The position numbers and the translations under genes were made by a program. From Saposhnikovia divaricata (lineage: Eukaryota > Streptophyta > Magnoliopsida > Apiales > Apiaceae), in assembly GCA_036435485.1 (NCBI GenBank), contig CM071600.1:49287546-49351545 (forward strand): 64,000 nucleotides of DNA, written 5' to 3'. Under the pieces are notes generated by a model. It saw only the letters and a list, made by a program, of their open reading frames with translations, made no database searches and was not told the DNA's origin. Shown here piece by piece: positions 23,100-33,203 of this stretch (position 1 is its first letter; each line of letters starts with the position of its first letter).

Positions 23100-23559
23100 A
23101 AGAATCAATACCCAACTCACAAAATTCACCAAAATCCACAAAAAAATCGAATGCACAAAACCCCCAAATAATCAAGAACAAACAACCCTAATAATGCAAG
23201 AACACAATTTGTAATATCAAAATAAAAGGAAGAAATATACCCCAAATACGAACCGGAGAGGTGAAGCTTGCAATTAAAAATCCCCCAAACTTGAATCTTG
23301 AAGCCTTGAAATTGATTGTAGGAAAATATAATTGGAATGGGGTAGGATTGGTGTGTATATATAGGTGTATATATAGATGGGTATATAGATTTGGGAAAAA
23401 AAATATGAAATAGAAGATGAATTGGGAATGATTTGGAATTAATATAGGACTAGAATTAGGATTTTAGGTGGAGAAAATAATTAGAAAAGGGGTTGGAATT
23501 GATTTGGGGGATGAATTTTTTTTTTTTTAAATATGTGTTAACACACATATACTAATACA

Positions 23560-24070
23560 CGGACCTGGACAGAAACCTTGGGAAGACATGGCGTGGATTT
23601 GGTGACGCGGCGCTGCTGATTTTTTTTTCTATAACACAACACAATTTGTGTGTTTACTTCTCCTGTACAGAAACTTTGCCAAGATATGGCGCCAACTTGG
23701 TGCTACGGCGTAATTTTTTTTTTTTTGACAACACTCTTTTTTTTTTTTGACAACACTCATTATTTTTTTATTTTTTTTTTTTTAAAGAACACTCAAATTT
23801 TTTTTTCTATGTGTCAAATACACATACACTCGTACAACAGACCAAGTATACTCCCTTGAACAGAAGAAATGGGGCGCTGTGGCGCGCAGTTGGCGCTGTG
23901 GCGCGTAAAAATTTCTGTTCACATTTTTTTTTCTTTCCGCATAACAGCTTTTTTTTTATATCCACCTGGACAGAATTCTTGCAAAACGGCTGGACAGAAT
24001 TTTTGGCAAGATATGGCACCAGGTTAGCGCTGTGGCGCGTGGTTGCTGCTGTTGAATTTTTTTTTTTGAA
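23560..24070. repeat. Imperfect repeats of a GC-rich motif separated by poly-T runs
   Basis: A motif of the kind CTGGACAGAA, then TTGGCAAGATATGGCGCCA, then GGCGCTGTGGCGCG recurs with variation near 23567, 23661, 23859, 23969 and 23990. Each block is separated by 8-12 base T runs. It lies in the 3' untranslated part of the Athila element. Confidence 0.75.
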
Positions 24071-24395
24071 TACAACACTCAATTTTTTTTTCCTACACTA
24101 ATGCATGGGTTGCCTCCCACGAAGCGCTTCTTTAACGTCAATAGCTTGACGTTACCTCCTCAACTCATGGCGGTTTCAAAAGAATAACTGAACCGTTCTA
24201 AACAGAAAGACCATTCATACGATCGTTGACATCTTATTTGCTTACTTTCCACAAATCTCTCCCGTCAGACTTCAACCTAATTTTACTACTCAACGGCCTA
24301 ATCTTCTTCTTTTTCTTCTTCACACCTCTGAGGTGCTTCTCCGACTCGAACGGCTGAACAAAACTTTCTTCTTCCTTATCATCAGCTTTCCACCT

Positions 24396-25664
24396 TCACA
24401 ACACATTATCATGCCCCTCTTCAAAAATCACTAGCTCATTATTCAAAAGGACATACCTCAAATGTGGTGGAAGTTTCCCAAGCTTTACATTCGAAAGATC
24501 TCGAATTGAAGAACTGTCAATGGAATCACTGATGTGATGCTTTAGCACGTATGTGTCTGACTTTTCGCTCAATAACTGATCAAGCTTCTTTATCTGACCC
24601 GTATCAACTATTTCCACACTGCAACACTCTTCATCCTCTGTCGGAAATTTCATGGCCTTGAACACATTAAAGGTGACATTCTGATCTTGCACCCTCATTG
24701 TAAGCTCTCTTTTTTGCACATCGATCAAAGTACGGCCCGTAGCTAGAAAAGGCCTTCCCAAGATTATAGGAATCTTCTTGGCTTCTTCAAAATCTAGAAT
24801 CACAAAATCGGCAGGAAATATGAGCTTATCAACCTTCACCAATACATCCTCCACAATGCCTCTAGGATATGTGATAGATCGATCAGCCAACTGCAAAGAG
24901 ATGTTGGTTGGCTTTGGCTCCGGCAGACCAAGTTGCTTGAAAACAGACAAGGGCATGAGATTAATGCTAGCTCCCAAATCACACAAGCACTTGCAGAAAA
25001 AAAGGTTGCCAATAGTGCACGGAATAGTGAAACTCCCCGGATCTTTAAGTTTAGGTGGCAACTTCTGCTGCAGAACTGCACTACACTCCTCTGTTAATGC
25101 CACTATTTCAAATTCTTCCAACCTTCTCTTTCGTGACAAAATATCCTTCATGAACTTTGCATATCTCGGCATCTGCTCCAATGCTTCAACAAAAGGAATG
25201 TTAATGGACAATTTCTTGAAGACAGCCATAAACTTTTGAAACTGTATTTCTTGACTTTTCTGCACGCGTCGAGGAAATGGAGGAGGAGGATAGATCTGAT
25301 TATTCTTTGAAGATTGCTCCGGAGTAGACTTTTCAACAGGCTCCTTGCTCTTCTCACCATCAAGCTGATCAGCCACTAAATCAGATTTCTCAATTTCTGA
25401 CACTACAGATTTTTCAACCTGCTGATTCTGAACATCTTCATCTTCCTTACCTGCTGATTTAGGATCCCTCGTGACTTTTCCAGATCTCAAAGTTACTGCA
25501 TTCACCTGTTCTTTGCTTTCCCTTCTGCCTGGATTAGCCTCCGTATCACTAGGCAGAGTTCCTTGTTGCCTACTAAGTAAAGCACTAGCAAGTTGCCCCA
25601 TATGGTTCTCCAAGGTCTTTTGAGAAACTGACAGGCTTTTAATCATCATCCTCAACTCATCCAT
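24396..25664 (-). CDS. Athila protease region (Pol N-terminal part, truncated)
   Basis: A 422-residue frame. Residues 1-35 continue the Gag end (MDELRMMIKSLSVSQ). A charged linker follows, and then the IYPPPPFPRRVQ motif typical of Athila. The aspartic protease lies at about 205-345, with its active site DLGASINLMPLS (D229) and the flap-side motif IILGRPFLATG. The frame ends soon after LPPHLRYVLL, where a full-length element would enter RT. The product would process Gag in the particle. One stop codon separates it from gag in the same frame. Confidence 0.9.
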   Translation of the reverse strand: MDELRMMIKSLSVSQKTLENHMGQLASALLSRQQGTLPSDTEANPGRRESKEQVNAVTLRSGKVTRDPKSAGKEDEDVQNQQVEKSVVSEIEKSDLVADQLDGEKSKEPVEKSTPEQSSKNNQIYPPPPFPRRVQKSQEIQFQKFMAVFKKLSINIPFVEALEQMPRYAKFMKDILSRKRRLEEFEIVALTEECSAVLQQKLPPKLKDPGSFTIPCTIGNLFFCKCLCDLGASINLMPLSVFKQLGLPEPKPTNISLQLADRSITYPRGIVEDVLVKVDKLIFPADFVILDFEEAKKIPIILGRPFLATGRTLIDVQKRELTMRVQDQNVTFNVFKAMKFPTEDEECCSVEIVDTGQIKKLDQLLSEKSDTYVLKHHISDSIDSSSIRDLSNVKLGKLPPHLRYVLLNNELVIFEEGHDNVL

Positions 25665-25667
25665 TTC

Positions 25668-26843
25668 TTATTTTTCATTCGAAGATTGCCCCACATTAAC
25701 GTGAGACTGCTGTTGAAAACCTGGAGGTTGATATGGTTGCCTTGGAGCATACTGTTGCTGGAAACCTTGATTGAATGGCCTCATTTGCTGACCCTGAAAC
25801 TGCTGATAAGGCTGTGGTGTTTGTTGAGCACCTTGGTTGTTGCTCCAGCTGAAGTTAGGATGATTACTGTTATTCGGATGATAAGTGGCTGGAACTGGTG
25901 CAGCAGGTCTCTGAAAATTACTTATAAACTGTGCTGATTCAGAAGAGATAGCACACTGATTCGTCTCATGTGCGCTCGCACATAGCTCACAAACACTAGC
26001 CACCTGCTGAACTCCATAATTTGCAAGAGAATCCACCTTCATCGTAAGAGCCTTCAACTGAGCTGCAATAGCTGAGGCTGTATCCACTTCAAAAATACCT
26101 GCTACCTTGCCTTGAGAAAGCCTCTGGGTTGGATTTTGATATTCATTAGCAGCCATCGTCTTAATAAGATCATAAGCCTCCTCATAGCTCTTAGCCCACA
26201 GAGCTCCACCTGATGCTGCATCTAACAAAGGTCTAGACTGTGCTCCCAACCCATTGTAAAAACTGTTAATAACCATCCAATCAGGCATGCCATGATGTGG
26301 ACACCTACGAAGCATCTCCTTATAACGTTCCCAAGCCTCACACAAAGATTCACCAGATTGCTGCTGAAATTGAGTTAGCTGGTTCCTTATTGCTGCAGTT
26401 TTCGCCATAGGGAAGAATTTAGTAAGAAATTTCTGAGCAAGATCCTCCCATGTAGTAATGGAACCGGCTGGTAAAGAGTCTAACCAACCCTTAGCCTTAT
26501 CCCGCAAAGAGAATGGAAAAAGCCTCAACTTGATAGCATCGTCCGGCACACCACAAAACTTGAAAGTGTCGCAGATCTCAATGAAGTCCCAGATATGCAT
26601 GTTAGGATCCTCCGTAGGAGCACCCCCAAACTGAACTGAGTTCTGCACCATCTGAATCGTGCCCGGCTTGATTTCGAAAGTATTTGCTGCAATAGCTGGT
26701 CTGACAATGCTAGACTGAATGTCATTGATCTTAAGCTGAGAATAATCCTTCAAAGCCTTAGCTGCTGCTGGTAAATCTGCCATCTCTTTTGCTGCTGTAA
26801 GTTCTTCTTCTGCCAGTTTACGAGTTTGCAAACGTGTTCGCAT
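25668..26843 (-). CDS. Athila Gag
   Basis: A 391-residue structural protein. The start MRTRLQTRKLAEEEL is the first ATG after the primer site. The Retrotrans_gag capsid domain spans about residues 85-235 (KAKGWLDSLPAGSITTWEDL, CEAWERYKEMLRRCPHHG). A zinc knuckle CX2CX3HX4C lies at C285-C297. The C-terminal part is rich in glutamine and proline. It ends with TAA at 25670-25668, followed by one codon and then the ATG of the protease frame, all in the same frame, so either read-through or a recent mutation separates them. Confidence 0.93.
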   Translation of the reverse strand: MRTRLQTRKLAEEELTAAKEMADLPAAAKALKDYSQLKINDIQSSIVRPAIAANTFEIKPGTIQMVQNSVQFGGAPTEDPNMHIWDFIEICDTFKFCGVPDDAIKLRLFPFSLRDKAKGWLDSLPAGSITTWEDLAQKFLTKFFPMAKTAAIRNQLTQFQQQSGESLCEAWERYKEMLRRCPHHGMPDWMVINSFYNGLGAQSRPLLDAASGGALWAKSYEEAYDLIKTMAANEYQNPTQRLSQGKVAGIFEVDTASAIAAQLKALTMKVDSLANYGVQQVASVCELCASAHETNQCAISSESAQFISNFQRPAAPVPATYHPNNSNHPNFSWSNNQGAQQTPQPYQQFQGQQMRPFNQGFQQQYAPRQPYQPPGFQQQSHVNVGQSSNEK

Positions 26844-26955
26844 ACACGTTCAAGTACCTGAAACACCAAGAAACAACAAACTAAGTAAGAAAATCCGAGT
26901 CAGTGAACGCTAACGACCACTGATGACAAGCACATAAACTAAATAAAACACCGAT

Positions 26956-26975
26956 GATCCCCGACAGCGGTGCCA
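26956..26975 (-). other. Primer binding site of the Athila element
   Basis: On the minus strand TGGCACCGCTGTCGGGGATC lies six bases inside the LTR. It matches the complement of plant tRNA-Asp 3' end with a few mismatches. Confidence 0.85.
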
Positions 26976-26981
26976 AAAACT

Positions 26982-28466
26982 TGTTAACACAATATCACGC
27001 AAGTATACGTGGTCACAAGTAATACAATTAAAGTTCGTTCCACTGAGATCTGGTTAAGTTCGTTTCAGTTAATGCACCTATTCAACAATGTATGATTTTA
27101 ATTCACTGCTAAGACAATAAATAAATTGAGATTTTAATTAACTAAATTAAGCTAAGATGCAAGGTAAAAACTAATTAACTAATGAGAATTAAATCTGAAT
27201 TACTTATAAGGATGAAAACATGGGATCCTAACTTCATTATCTACTACACTTAGAGTCGATGCCTTTAATCAATACATATGATGGTTTTAATATCTGATCG
27301 GATAACACGAAACAAGTAAAAGCTACCTTTCGGTATACTAATACCAAACTACGCATACATCCACAAAAGAGATAGAAGATGGGTAGACACCAAATATGTT
27401 TAGACCCTATATCTTTATAGAATTTGAAAACATAAAGGTTTAAGGACAAGTTATCCACTTAGATCACATAGGGTAGCATAATATCTCTATTTACGCCACA
27501 AATCATGATGTTAAAACATCAACCTATCCTATGCTAGCATGGCAAGTTCTAAATCTCAAGATCCACTCTCGTTTCGCAAGAGATTAACAAATTAAATGTT
27601 CGCGACGCATCTAAATACATGAAACACAACCATACGAGGATATCAAGAATTCACCACACATAAATCTTTAAAGCTTACAAACTACTAAGCTACATAGATA
27701 AATCCGTTAGAATCCCATGACAACTATTAGTTCATAATCGAACCACTCGTCATCATGGGATCTGATGAAACCATGATATAAAAAAAGATATGAATGAAAG
27801 AAGTAATAATATTAATAAACAAGAGTTAAAAAACAAATCTAGAATTCAGAATAACACAAAAGATGAAGTAGATCTAGATCCGTTGCTTGTCGCTAGCGTT
27901 GAATCCTTCTATCCTTTTATCCCTTGGAGATCTAAGCTATGTTACAATAATAATAACTATCTTAATTACAATGCTAAGATGTATTTAAATAGGCTCTAGA
28001 TTTCTTTCCCAGCAAGAAATTACCTTCTATTACAATTAGAAATCGATTAAGGTACTAAAATCTGCCCAAAATACAATTAGAATTAGAAAAAGGGCAAAAC
28101 AGTAATCTTTCAGCCTTGCTTCACAAAGAACACGTGCGCGAATTTTAACTACACGCTCCCTGCACCTGCTATCTGTCCCAGGTTGTAGAAAATCTCCCAA
28201 GCTTCGCGTGAGCTGTAAGATCGCTGAAAACGGACATCTAGAACTCCAGATATGGTCAAAACAGTGTCGACTGCGCAACCTTCCCGGAAAATTCGAATTT
28301 TAATCAATTAATCCTCCAAACACGATAGAAGCATCAACCATAATCGATATTCTTGTAAATCTGCACAACTAAGCAAAACACATCAAAACTACAATAAACT
28401 TGAGGTCAAGTGAATCAATTTAAGCCGATATGGAATGCTCCAAGTGGATATAAAATCCAGTTATCA
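26982..28466 (-). repeat. 5' LTR of the Athila element (1485 bp)
   Basis: It begins TGTTAACACAATATC on the plus strand and ends CAGTTATCA. It is the upstream, promoter-bearing LTR for the minus-strand gag. Confidence 0.95.
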
Positions 28467-28476
28467 TATACATATA

Positions 28477-28871
28477 GAGTTGCACTCTAAAGAGAATACC
28501 TTATATAAAAAATAATAAAGAACACCAACACAAAACTTTTTTTTTTCATAAAAATTGATTTGTTGTGATAAGAATCACAAATTCTAACAACTATTAAACT
28601 TAACATATCGAATTTAACGTATAATCTCATATAAATTTAAAAATCAAATATTACATAGAATCCACTATAAAATCTTATATATATTTTTGTAACAATAAAA
28701 TTATGTATAATCATGTTATATTTTATCCTAATTATTTGTTAGATTCTATTTTTATTCATAAAACACCGTTTTTTATGCGAAAATTTAAATCTAAACGCGA
28801 TTTTATGTAAAATTCTATGATATTTTTTTATATTTTTTTATATATAAGGGGTTCTTTATGAAGTAATGGTC
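28477..28871. mobile_element. MITE with 10-bp duplication (Mutator-like), copy 1
   Basis: Terminal inverted repeats: left GAGTTGCACTCTAAAGAG and on through CCTTATATAAA; right, on the minus strand, GACCATTACTTCATAAAG and CCCCTTATATA. The duplication TATACATATA is present at 28467-28476 and 28872-28881. A 9-10 bp duplication points to the Mutator superfamily. The same termini bound the MITE at 32319. It has no coding capacity. Confidence 0.85.
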
Positions 28872-28929
28872 TATACATATATACTTTGACAAAAAACATA
28901 TATACGTATATGTATATTTAATTTGTGAT

Positions 28930-29915
28930 TTTTCACAAAAAAAAAGGGAATTTACCAAAAATACTGTGTTTTCTAGTTTGTTTGGCAAATATACTATCTT
29001 TTTAAATTCATTGCAAATATACTATTCTATATTATCTTAATTGCAAATATACTATCTTATCTTAATTTCAAATATACCACATCTTCTCCAACCCCCATTT
29101 TTCACCCCATTCCAGTATTAACAACAAATTTGATTGCACACAATGCGATGATGAAGAACGATGCATTTTACACCTTGAAATGTCGTCACCAACTGCACCT
29201 TCAGAAAATGACCTACCAAATAATGATTTCAAATCTTCATTAACAACGTCATCGTCATCAGTGAAGCTGAGAAAAATTCCACCAATTCCGATACGACTGA
29301 GTCAACAAGATATATCTTCTGATTATTCGGAATGTAGCGATAATGATGAAAATGAATTGAATAATGATGATGAAGATCCTCTTATTGTCCAGGCTTTGGC
29401 TCTTGGTCTTAATCACATTCAGACTCGATCTGATCCATCTCGTCTTCGATTCTCTTCTTCATTGGATCGTAAAAATTTTAATCTCACCAAACCGGAATTG
29501 CCTTCTCTAATCCGTTCATCTCTATTGATCATCGGGGCCGCAGACCACCACCTCCGATATGTTCTCTGATCTTTTGGATTCCGGCGAGCTTCGATCTGTT
29601 CTCCGATCTGTTTTCTCAGTCGTATTTTTTGATTTTGTATGAAGTTACGCTTGGTTGATTTCAGTTGTGTTTGGTTGATTTCAGTTGATTTGGGTTGCTT
29701 TGGTGGATTTGGGTTGAAATAATTAGGTTGCAATTAGTTGATTTTGGTTGCTTTCAGATTTACTAAATTGTCAAAAAAGTTGCATCTGGTTGATTGTAAT
29801 TGTATCCAGTATTTTTACAATTTTTTTTAAAGATGGTATTTTTGCAAATAAAACTTTAAAATAGCAATATTTTTACAAAAAGTTTTATATGTTGGGATAT
29901 TTTTCAAAAAACCCA
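28930..29915. mobile_element. Mutator-like element with captured sequence (candidate)
   Basis: The left end reads AAAGGGAATTTACCAAAAATACTG and the right end, on the minus strand, GGGTTTTTTGAAAAATATCCC, with related A-rich sub-terminal stretches (TTGCAAATATACTATC against TTGCAAAAATACCATC). A similar pair of ends bounds 30075-33190. The interior carries a non-repetitive ORF (29180-29569) and GGTTG-rich sequence. Target duplication is obscured by A and T runs. Confidence 0.5.
29180..29569 (+). CDS. Unrecognised ORF, probable captured host exon
   Basis: A 129-residue frame opening MSSPTAPSENDLPNNDF, with KLRKIPPIPIRLSQ, an acidic stretch (NDENELNNDDEDPL) and IVQALALGLNHIQTRSD. The composition is that of a plant regulatory protein N-terminus rather than a transposon protein. 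The last ~20 residues look out of character, and downstream sequence is not coding. I do not recognise the family. It may be a gene fragment picked up by a Mutator-like element. Confidence 0.4.
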   Translation: MSSPTAPSENDLPNNDFKSSLTTSSSSVKLRKIPPIPIRLSQQDISSDYSECSDNDENELNNDDEDPLIVQALALGLNHIQTRSDPSRLRFSSSLDRKNFNLTKPELPSLIRSSLLIIGAADHHLRYVL

Positions 29916-30074
29916 AAAAAAATAGTTATAGAAATGTATTGTAATATCGTTATGACAGTAATTTGTCCAGGATAAAAAAAATTCAGATAAACATGTGAAG
30001 ACTTATTTGATATACTCCATACCAATCGGTTTGATCATTGATCATTATCATTTGTTCTTAGTAAATTTCAGCTA
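29916..30074. other. Short spacer between two Mutator-like elements
   Basis: AT-rich; nothing recognised. Confidence 0.5.
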
Positions 30075-30231
30075 AAAAAAGAATATTTATCAAAAATATC
30101 ATTTTTTAAAAAATTATTTTCCGATTTTATTATATTCTCAAATATTTGCAAAAAAAATAACTTGTAAAAATACCATCTTATTTTTAAAAATACGAACTAG
30201 ATACCATCTCAAATATAGAATTCATTTTTTC

Positions 30232-30540
30232 TGGGCCTTGCCCCAACTATGTTGGATGGGAAGTAGAGTTGAATGCCTTGTTATTTATAATGGAACATAT
30301 CAACCGAAGAGGGCTGGCGGATGAGGGTAGTATTATAGCAAAAGACTCGACCAAGCTAGCAGAGTACGTTAACAAATGTAGGGCAAATCTCACCTCTCCA
30401 AATGATTTCAACTCGGGCCATCAAACAATAATTTCACTTCGGAATATCAGGTTAGTCCATATTAGTAGAATTTTAACAAAACTGCTGATGGGCTAGCAAA
30501 AGAAGGAAGATACAAGTCCAAGATGGTAGGCACATGGGTA
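30232..30540 (+). pseudogene. LINE RNase H fragment (frameshifted)
   Basis: The frame shows VELNALLFIMEHINRR (the conserved glutamate helix) and IIAKDSTKLAEYVN (the conserved aspartate strand), followed by VHISR. The expected end motif appears in the next frame as KTADGLAKEG, so one base has been lost or gained near 30468-30475. The upstream part of ORF2 is missing. Confidence 0.7.
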
Positions 30541-31011
30541 TTTAATAACTAGCTACTACAGACACCTTGCTTAGCCTACACACTAGTATACCAGCTTAAT
30601 ACTCTTTATGGAAACTGCAAACTCATTAATCACAAAGTGGCGGCAAAGAGTAGAAGAAAGAATCGATAGCATACTCTTAAATAGAAATACAAGAGGGGGA
30701 AAAGTGGTTAATCACACAAGTATCTACACCATAGGGTCAGTAGGGAACATTTGCTGTAAGGCCAGTGCAAAAATCGGGTATCAGATTTCATTCAGAGCAT
30801 ATTAGCAGAGTATACTTGAGTTCACTGGAGGTATATTATTAATGAAGGGCAAGTTTACATTTACACAAGCCATGTGACCTTCATAGCAAGGTAGTTGAGG
30901 TTGAGTTTAATGTCACGCATCTCACTACATATATACTAGCCCCAAGTAAACTCAAAACACACCTCAACTTCACCCTTCTCAGCAAATAGATAAACAAAAA
31001 TACAAACACTG

Positions 31012-31362
31012 ATGGCGTATTACTGGATCCCTCCACCCCCAGGTGTGCTAAAAATTAATGTGCATGGAACATCCTCTAGAAACCCTTCTGCCAATGGTTT
31101 CTACTCAGGCATTGGTGCTGTATACCGAAACTCGGAGGAAGCACTCAAACATGTAACCATTGGTGTTATCCCAGAGCTCACTCCACTGGGAAACCAACTC
31201 TGGGCCATGTTTATCCCACTCAAGAGAGCGTATAAGATAGGGTATCGACATGTCTATCTCGAAACTGACAACCTGGAGGCATTCCTGGTCATGAAAAATT
31301 TCCACATCAAGGCCCCTACTGGTGTATTTGACATTGCTTCTCAGATCAACATCCGTACCTAG
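31012..31362 (+). pseudogene. RNase-H-like ORF of the LINE relic
   Basis: It opens MAYYWIPPPPGVLKINVHG, then GIGAVYRNSEEALKHV, QLWAMFIPLKRAYKIGYRHV and ETDNLEAFLVM, which fits the RVT_3 fold and parallels the minus-strand ORF starting at 15426. It stops after FDIASQINIRT. Sequence to about 31805 shows further broken coding character (EVMMEEAFQGGITAVDGF), suggesting the original protein was longer. Confidence 0.6.
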
Positions 31363-32229
31363 ATGGAGATGTACGATTTCGTATGTCTATCTAGCAAGTA
31401 ACAAACCTGCACGATTCCTCTAAAGACTGGGAAAGAAAGTTTGCACAGAACTCTACACTCTGAACATAGCCGTGGGAGGAGTAGAGGAACTGATTCACTA
31501 GGACCTAGGATTTGGACTGGATGATCCGAGCTATCAAGATATAACCATTCCAAATGAGGCACCAGACCCAGTAGACTTTTGACTCATGATTGCTTCTTTC
31601 AGACAAAACTGATTCCCTAGGTCTAGGATAAGTGAATGGGTTCACAACACTGAACTAGACATAGAGGTAGATGCTGACAATAACATCGAAGAGGTTATGA
31701 TGGAGGAGGCCTTTCAAGGAGGCATAACAGCAGTGGACGGGTTTTTCTTTACAGGAGATGAACTACCGGTGGAAGCAGCCCAAGTTAACAAGGTGGTTCT
31801 GTAACCTACTGTAAGTAAGCAAGTAAGCATGCTTTGGAAGCATAAAGCTATGATAGAATTTTCAAGCAGTTTGTCATAGTCGGCTGGGTTGCAGTAGTTG
31901 AACTGGGTAGGAAGTAATTTGTTTAATTCTACATATTTCCATTTCAGCATGTTGTTGGTGTAACTGGTACGTGTTCATCTCGTTTGTATCAATACATGCT
32001 TTGCTTAACAAAAAAAAAACTAGATGCAATTAGAGGCAACATTGTATTGACAAGGGCTGAGCACTCGGTTCGTTTAACCAAAATAATTCGGTTCGGTTAA
32101 CCGAACCGAAATAATTCGGGTTTAATTCGGTTATGGTTTTTTGTGTATTCTGGTTTTTAAATTTTTTCGGTTTTTTTATAGAATTAACCGAAAAACCCGA
32201 ATTAATCGAAATATATTAAAAAACAAAAG

Positions 32230-32269
<40 letters not shown>

Positions 32270-32318
32270 CATATGTGTAAAAAATATTAAATTTGGGTTT
32301 TATATATATATATATATA

Positions 32319-32767
32319 GGCCATTGCTCCATAAAGAACAGCCTTATATAAAGAATAATAAAGAACACCCTTAGATCAATCTAAACCATTGATTCTGTTA
32401 TGATCTAATGGCCCCGTCAGGGGTACCCACACAATTAAAATGCACCCTCACACACCAGATTTTCAAAAATAAAAATTTCGGTGAACGGTACCTGTCACAT
32501 CAGTACCGCCACGTCAACACTGCCACGTCAGCAGGTGACCCCTAGGTGATGATGTAGGTGATGATGTGGCAGTGCCGCGTCAGCATGCCACGCTAGCATC
32601 TGCCACGTGGCATGCCACATGTCACTGCCACGTCATAAAATGGGGGTCCATCTGCTGACGTGGCACTGCAGACGTGGCAGGTACTGTTCATCAGAAATTA
32701 ATTTTTTTTTTTAAAAAAAAGAGTTGTTCTTTATTGTTCTTTATATAAGGTGTTCTTAATGGAGTGC

Positions 32768-32770
<3 letters not shown>
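32319..32770. mobile_element. MITE copy 2 (Mutator-like), inside the hAT MITE
   Basis: Termini GGCCATTGCTCCATAAAGAA and, on the right, TAAGGTGTTCTTAATGGAG match those of the MITE at 28477. It sits in a TATA-repeat, so the duplication is TATATATATA-like. Unlike copy 1, its interior (32440-32690) is GC-rich and carries a cluster of ACGT motifs. Confidence 0.85.
32508..32680. promoter_or_regulatory. Cluster of ACGT-core motifs inside a MITE
   Basis: GCCACGTCA or its complement TGACGTGGC occurs at 32508, 32522, 32627 and 32656. A palindromic TGCCACGTGGCA lies at 32601-32612, and GACGTGGCA at 32671. These are of the C-box and G-box type bound by plant bZIP factors. Whether they act on any gene is unknown; the nearest gene starts 3.6 kb away. 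Confidence 0.55.
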
Positions 32771-32806
<36 letters not shown>

Positions 32807-33203
32807 ATATTTATATATTGAATATATATTTATATCAATTCGGTTTTTTATTTCGGTATTCGATTTTAACCGAAATATTAAATTCGGTTCGGTAGAATAA
32901 TCGAAATTACATCGATTCTTAATTCGGTTATGTTTTTTGAGCTATTCGGTATTTTGGTTATTTCGGTATTTGGTAATTCGGTTCGGTTATAACCGAATAA
33001 TCAACCCTAGTATTGACTACGCACCAGGTTGCATATGTGGTTGTAAACAGTTGCGTGGTTGATTTGGTTGTATCTGGTTGCAAACCGTAGTTTTGCAAAT
33101 AAAATATTATTTTTGTAAATTATTTTTTTATAAAAAGTATTTTTGTAAAAAATTTTCTGAACTTAAGTATTTATGAAAAAACCCAAAAATAAAATAGGAA
33201 AAA

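Larger units (their letters stand above)
19981..28466 (-). mobile_element. Athila-type LTR retrotransposon, non-autonomous, complete
   Basis: The two LTRs are each 1485 bp and the flanking duplication TATAC (19976-19980 and 28467-28471) is exact. The coding strand is minus: primer site next to 26981, then gag, then protease. RT, RNase H and integrase are absent; the frame stops just after the protease linker, and Athila-type post-integrase sequence follows near 24100-24180. By eye the LTRs differ at roughly 35 positions, so the insertion is not ancient. It probably moved with enzymes from a full-length relative. Confidence 0.95.
30203..32017 (+). mobile_element. LINE relic with poly(A) tail, plus strand
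   Basis: It ends in GCTTTGCTTAAC and a run of nine A at 32011-32019. An eight-base repeat, AACTAGAT, near 30195 and 32018 may be the target duplication, though part of it merges with the A run. Its content follows the order of the minus-strand LINE at 13927-17345: an RNase H fragment first, then a separate ORF opening with a W-PPP-G-K-NV motif. Confidence 0.6.
32052..33009. mobile_element. hAT-type MITE with 8-bp duplication, containing another MITE
   Basis: The exact 8-bp duplication GTATTGAC flanks it (32044-32051 and 33010-33017). Termini are AAGGGCTGAGCA on the left and, on the minus strand, TAGGGTTGATTATTCGG on the right, fitting hAT. Both arms are full of CGGTTCGGTTAACCG-like motifs that could form long hairpins. 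A 452-bp Mutator-like MITE is inserted in an AT-repeat inside it. Confidence 0.85.
30075..33190. mobile_element. Second Mutator-like element, split by nested insertions (candidate)
   Basis: The left end (ATTTATCAAAAATATCATTT and TAAAAATACCATC) and the right end (TTTTGTAAATT through TTTATGAAAAAACCCAAAAA) resemble those of 28930-29915. The GGTTG-rich interior at 33020-33090 is also shared. A LINE relic (about 30203-32017) and a hAT MITE (32052-33009) lie inside and push the ends apart. Confidence 0.45.

Noticed and set aside
24778..25239. 153-codon plus-strand ORF opposite the Athila protease
   Set aside because: It is the complement of a strongly supported coding frame with known motifs.
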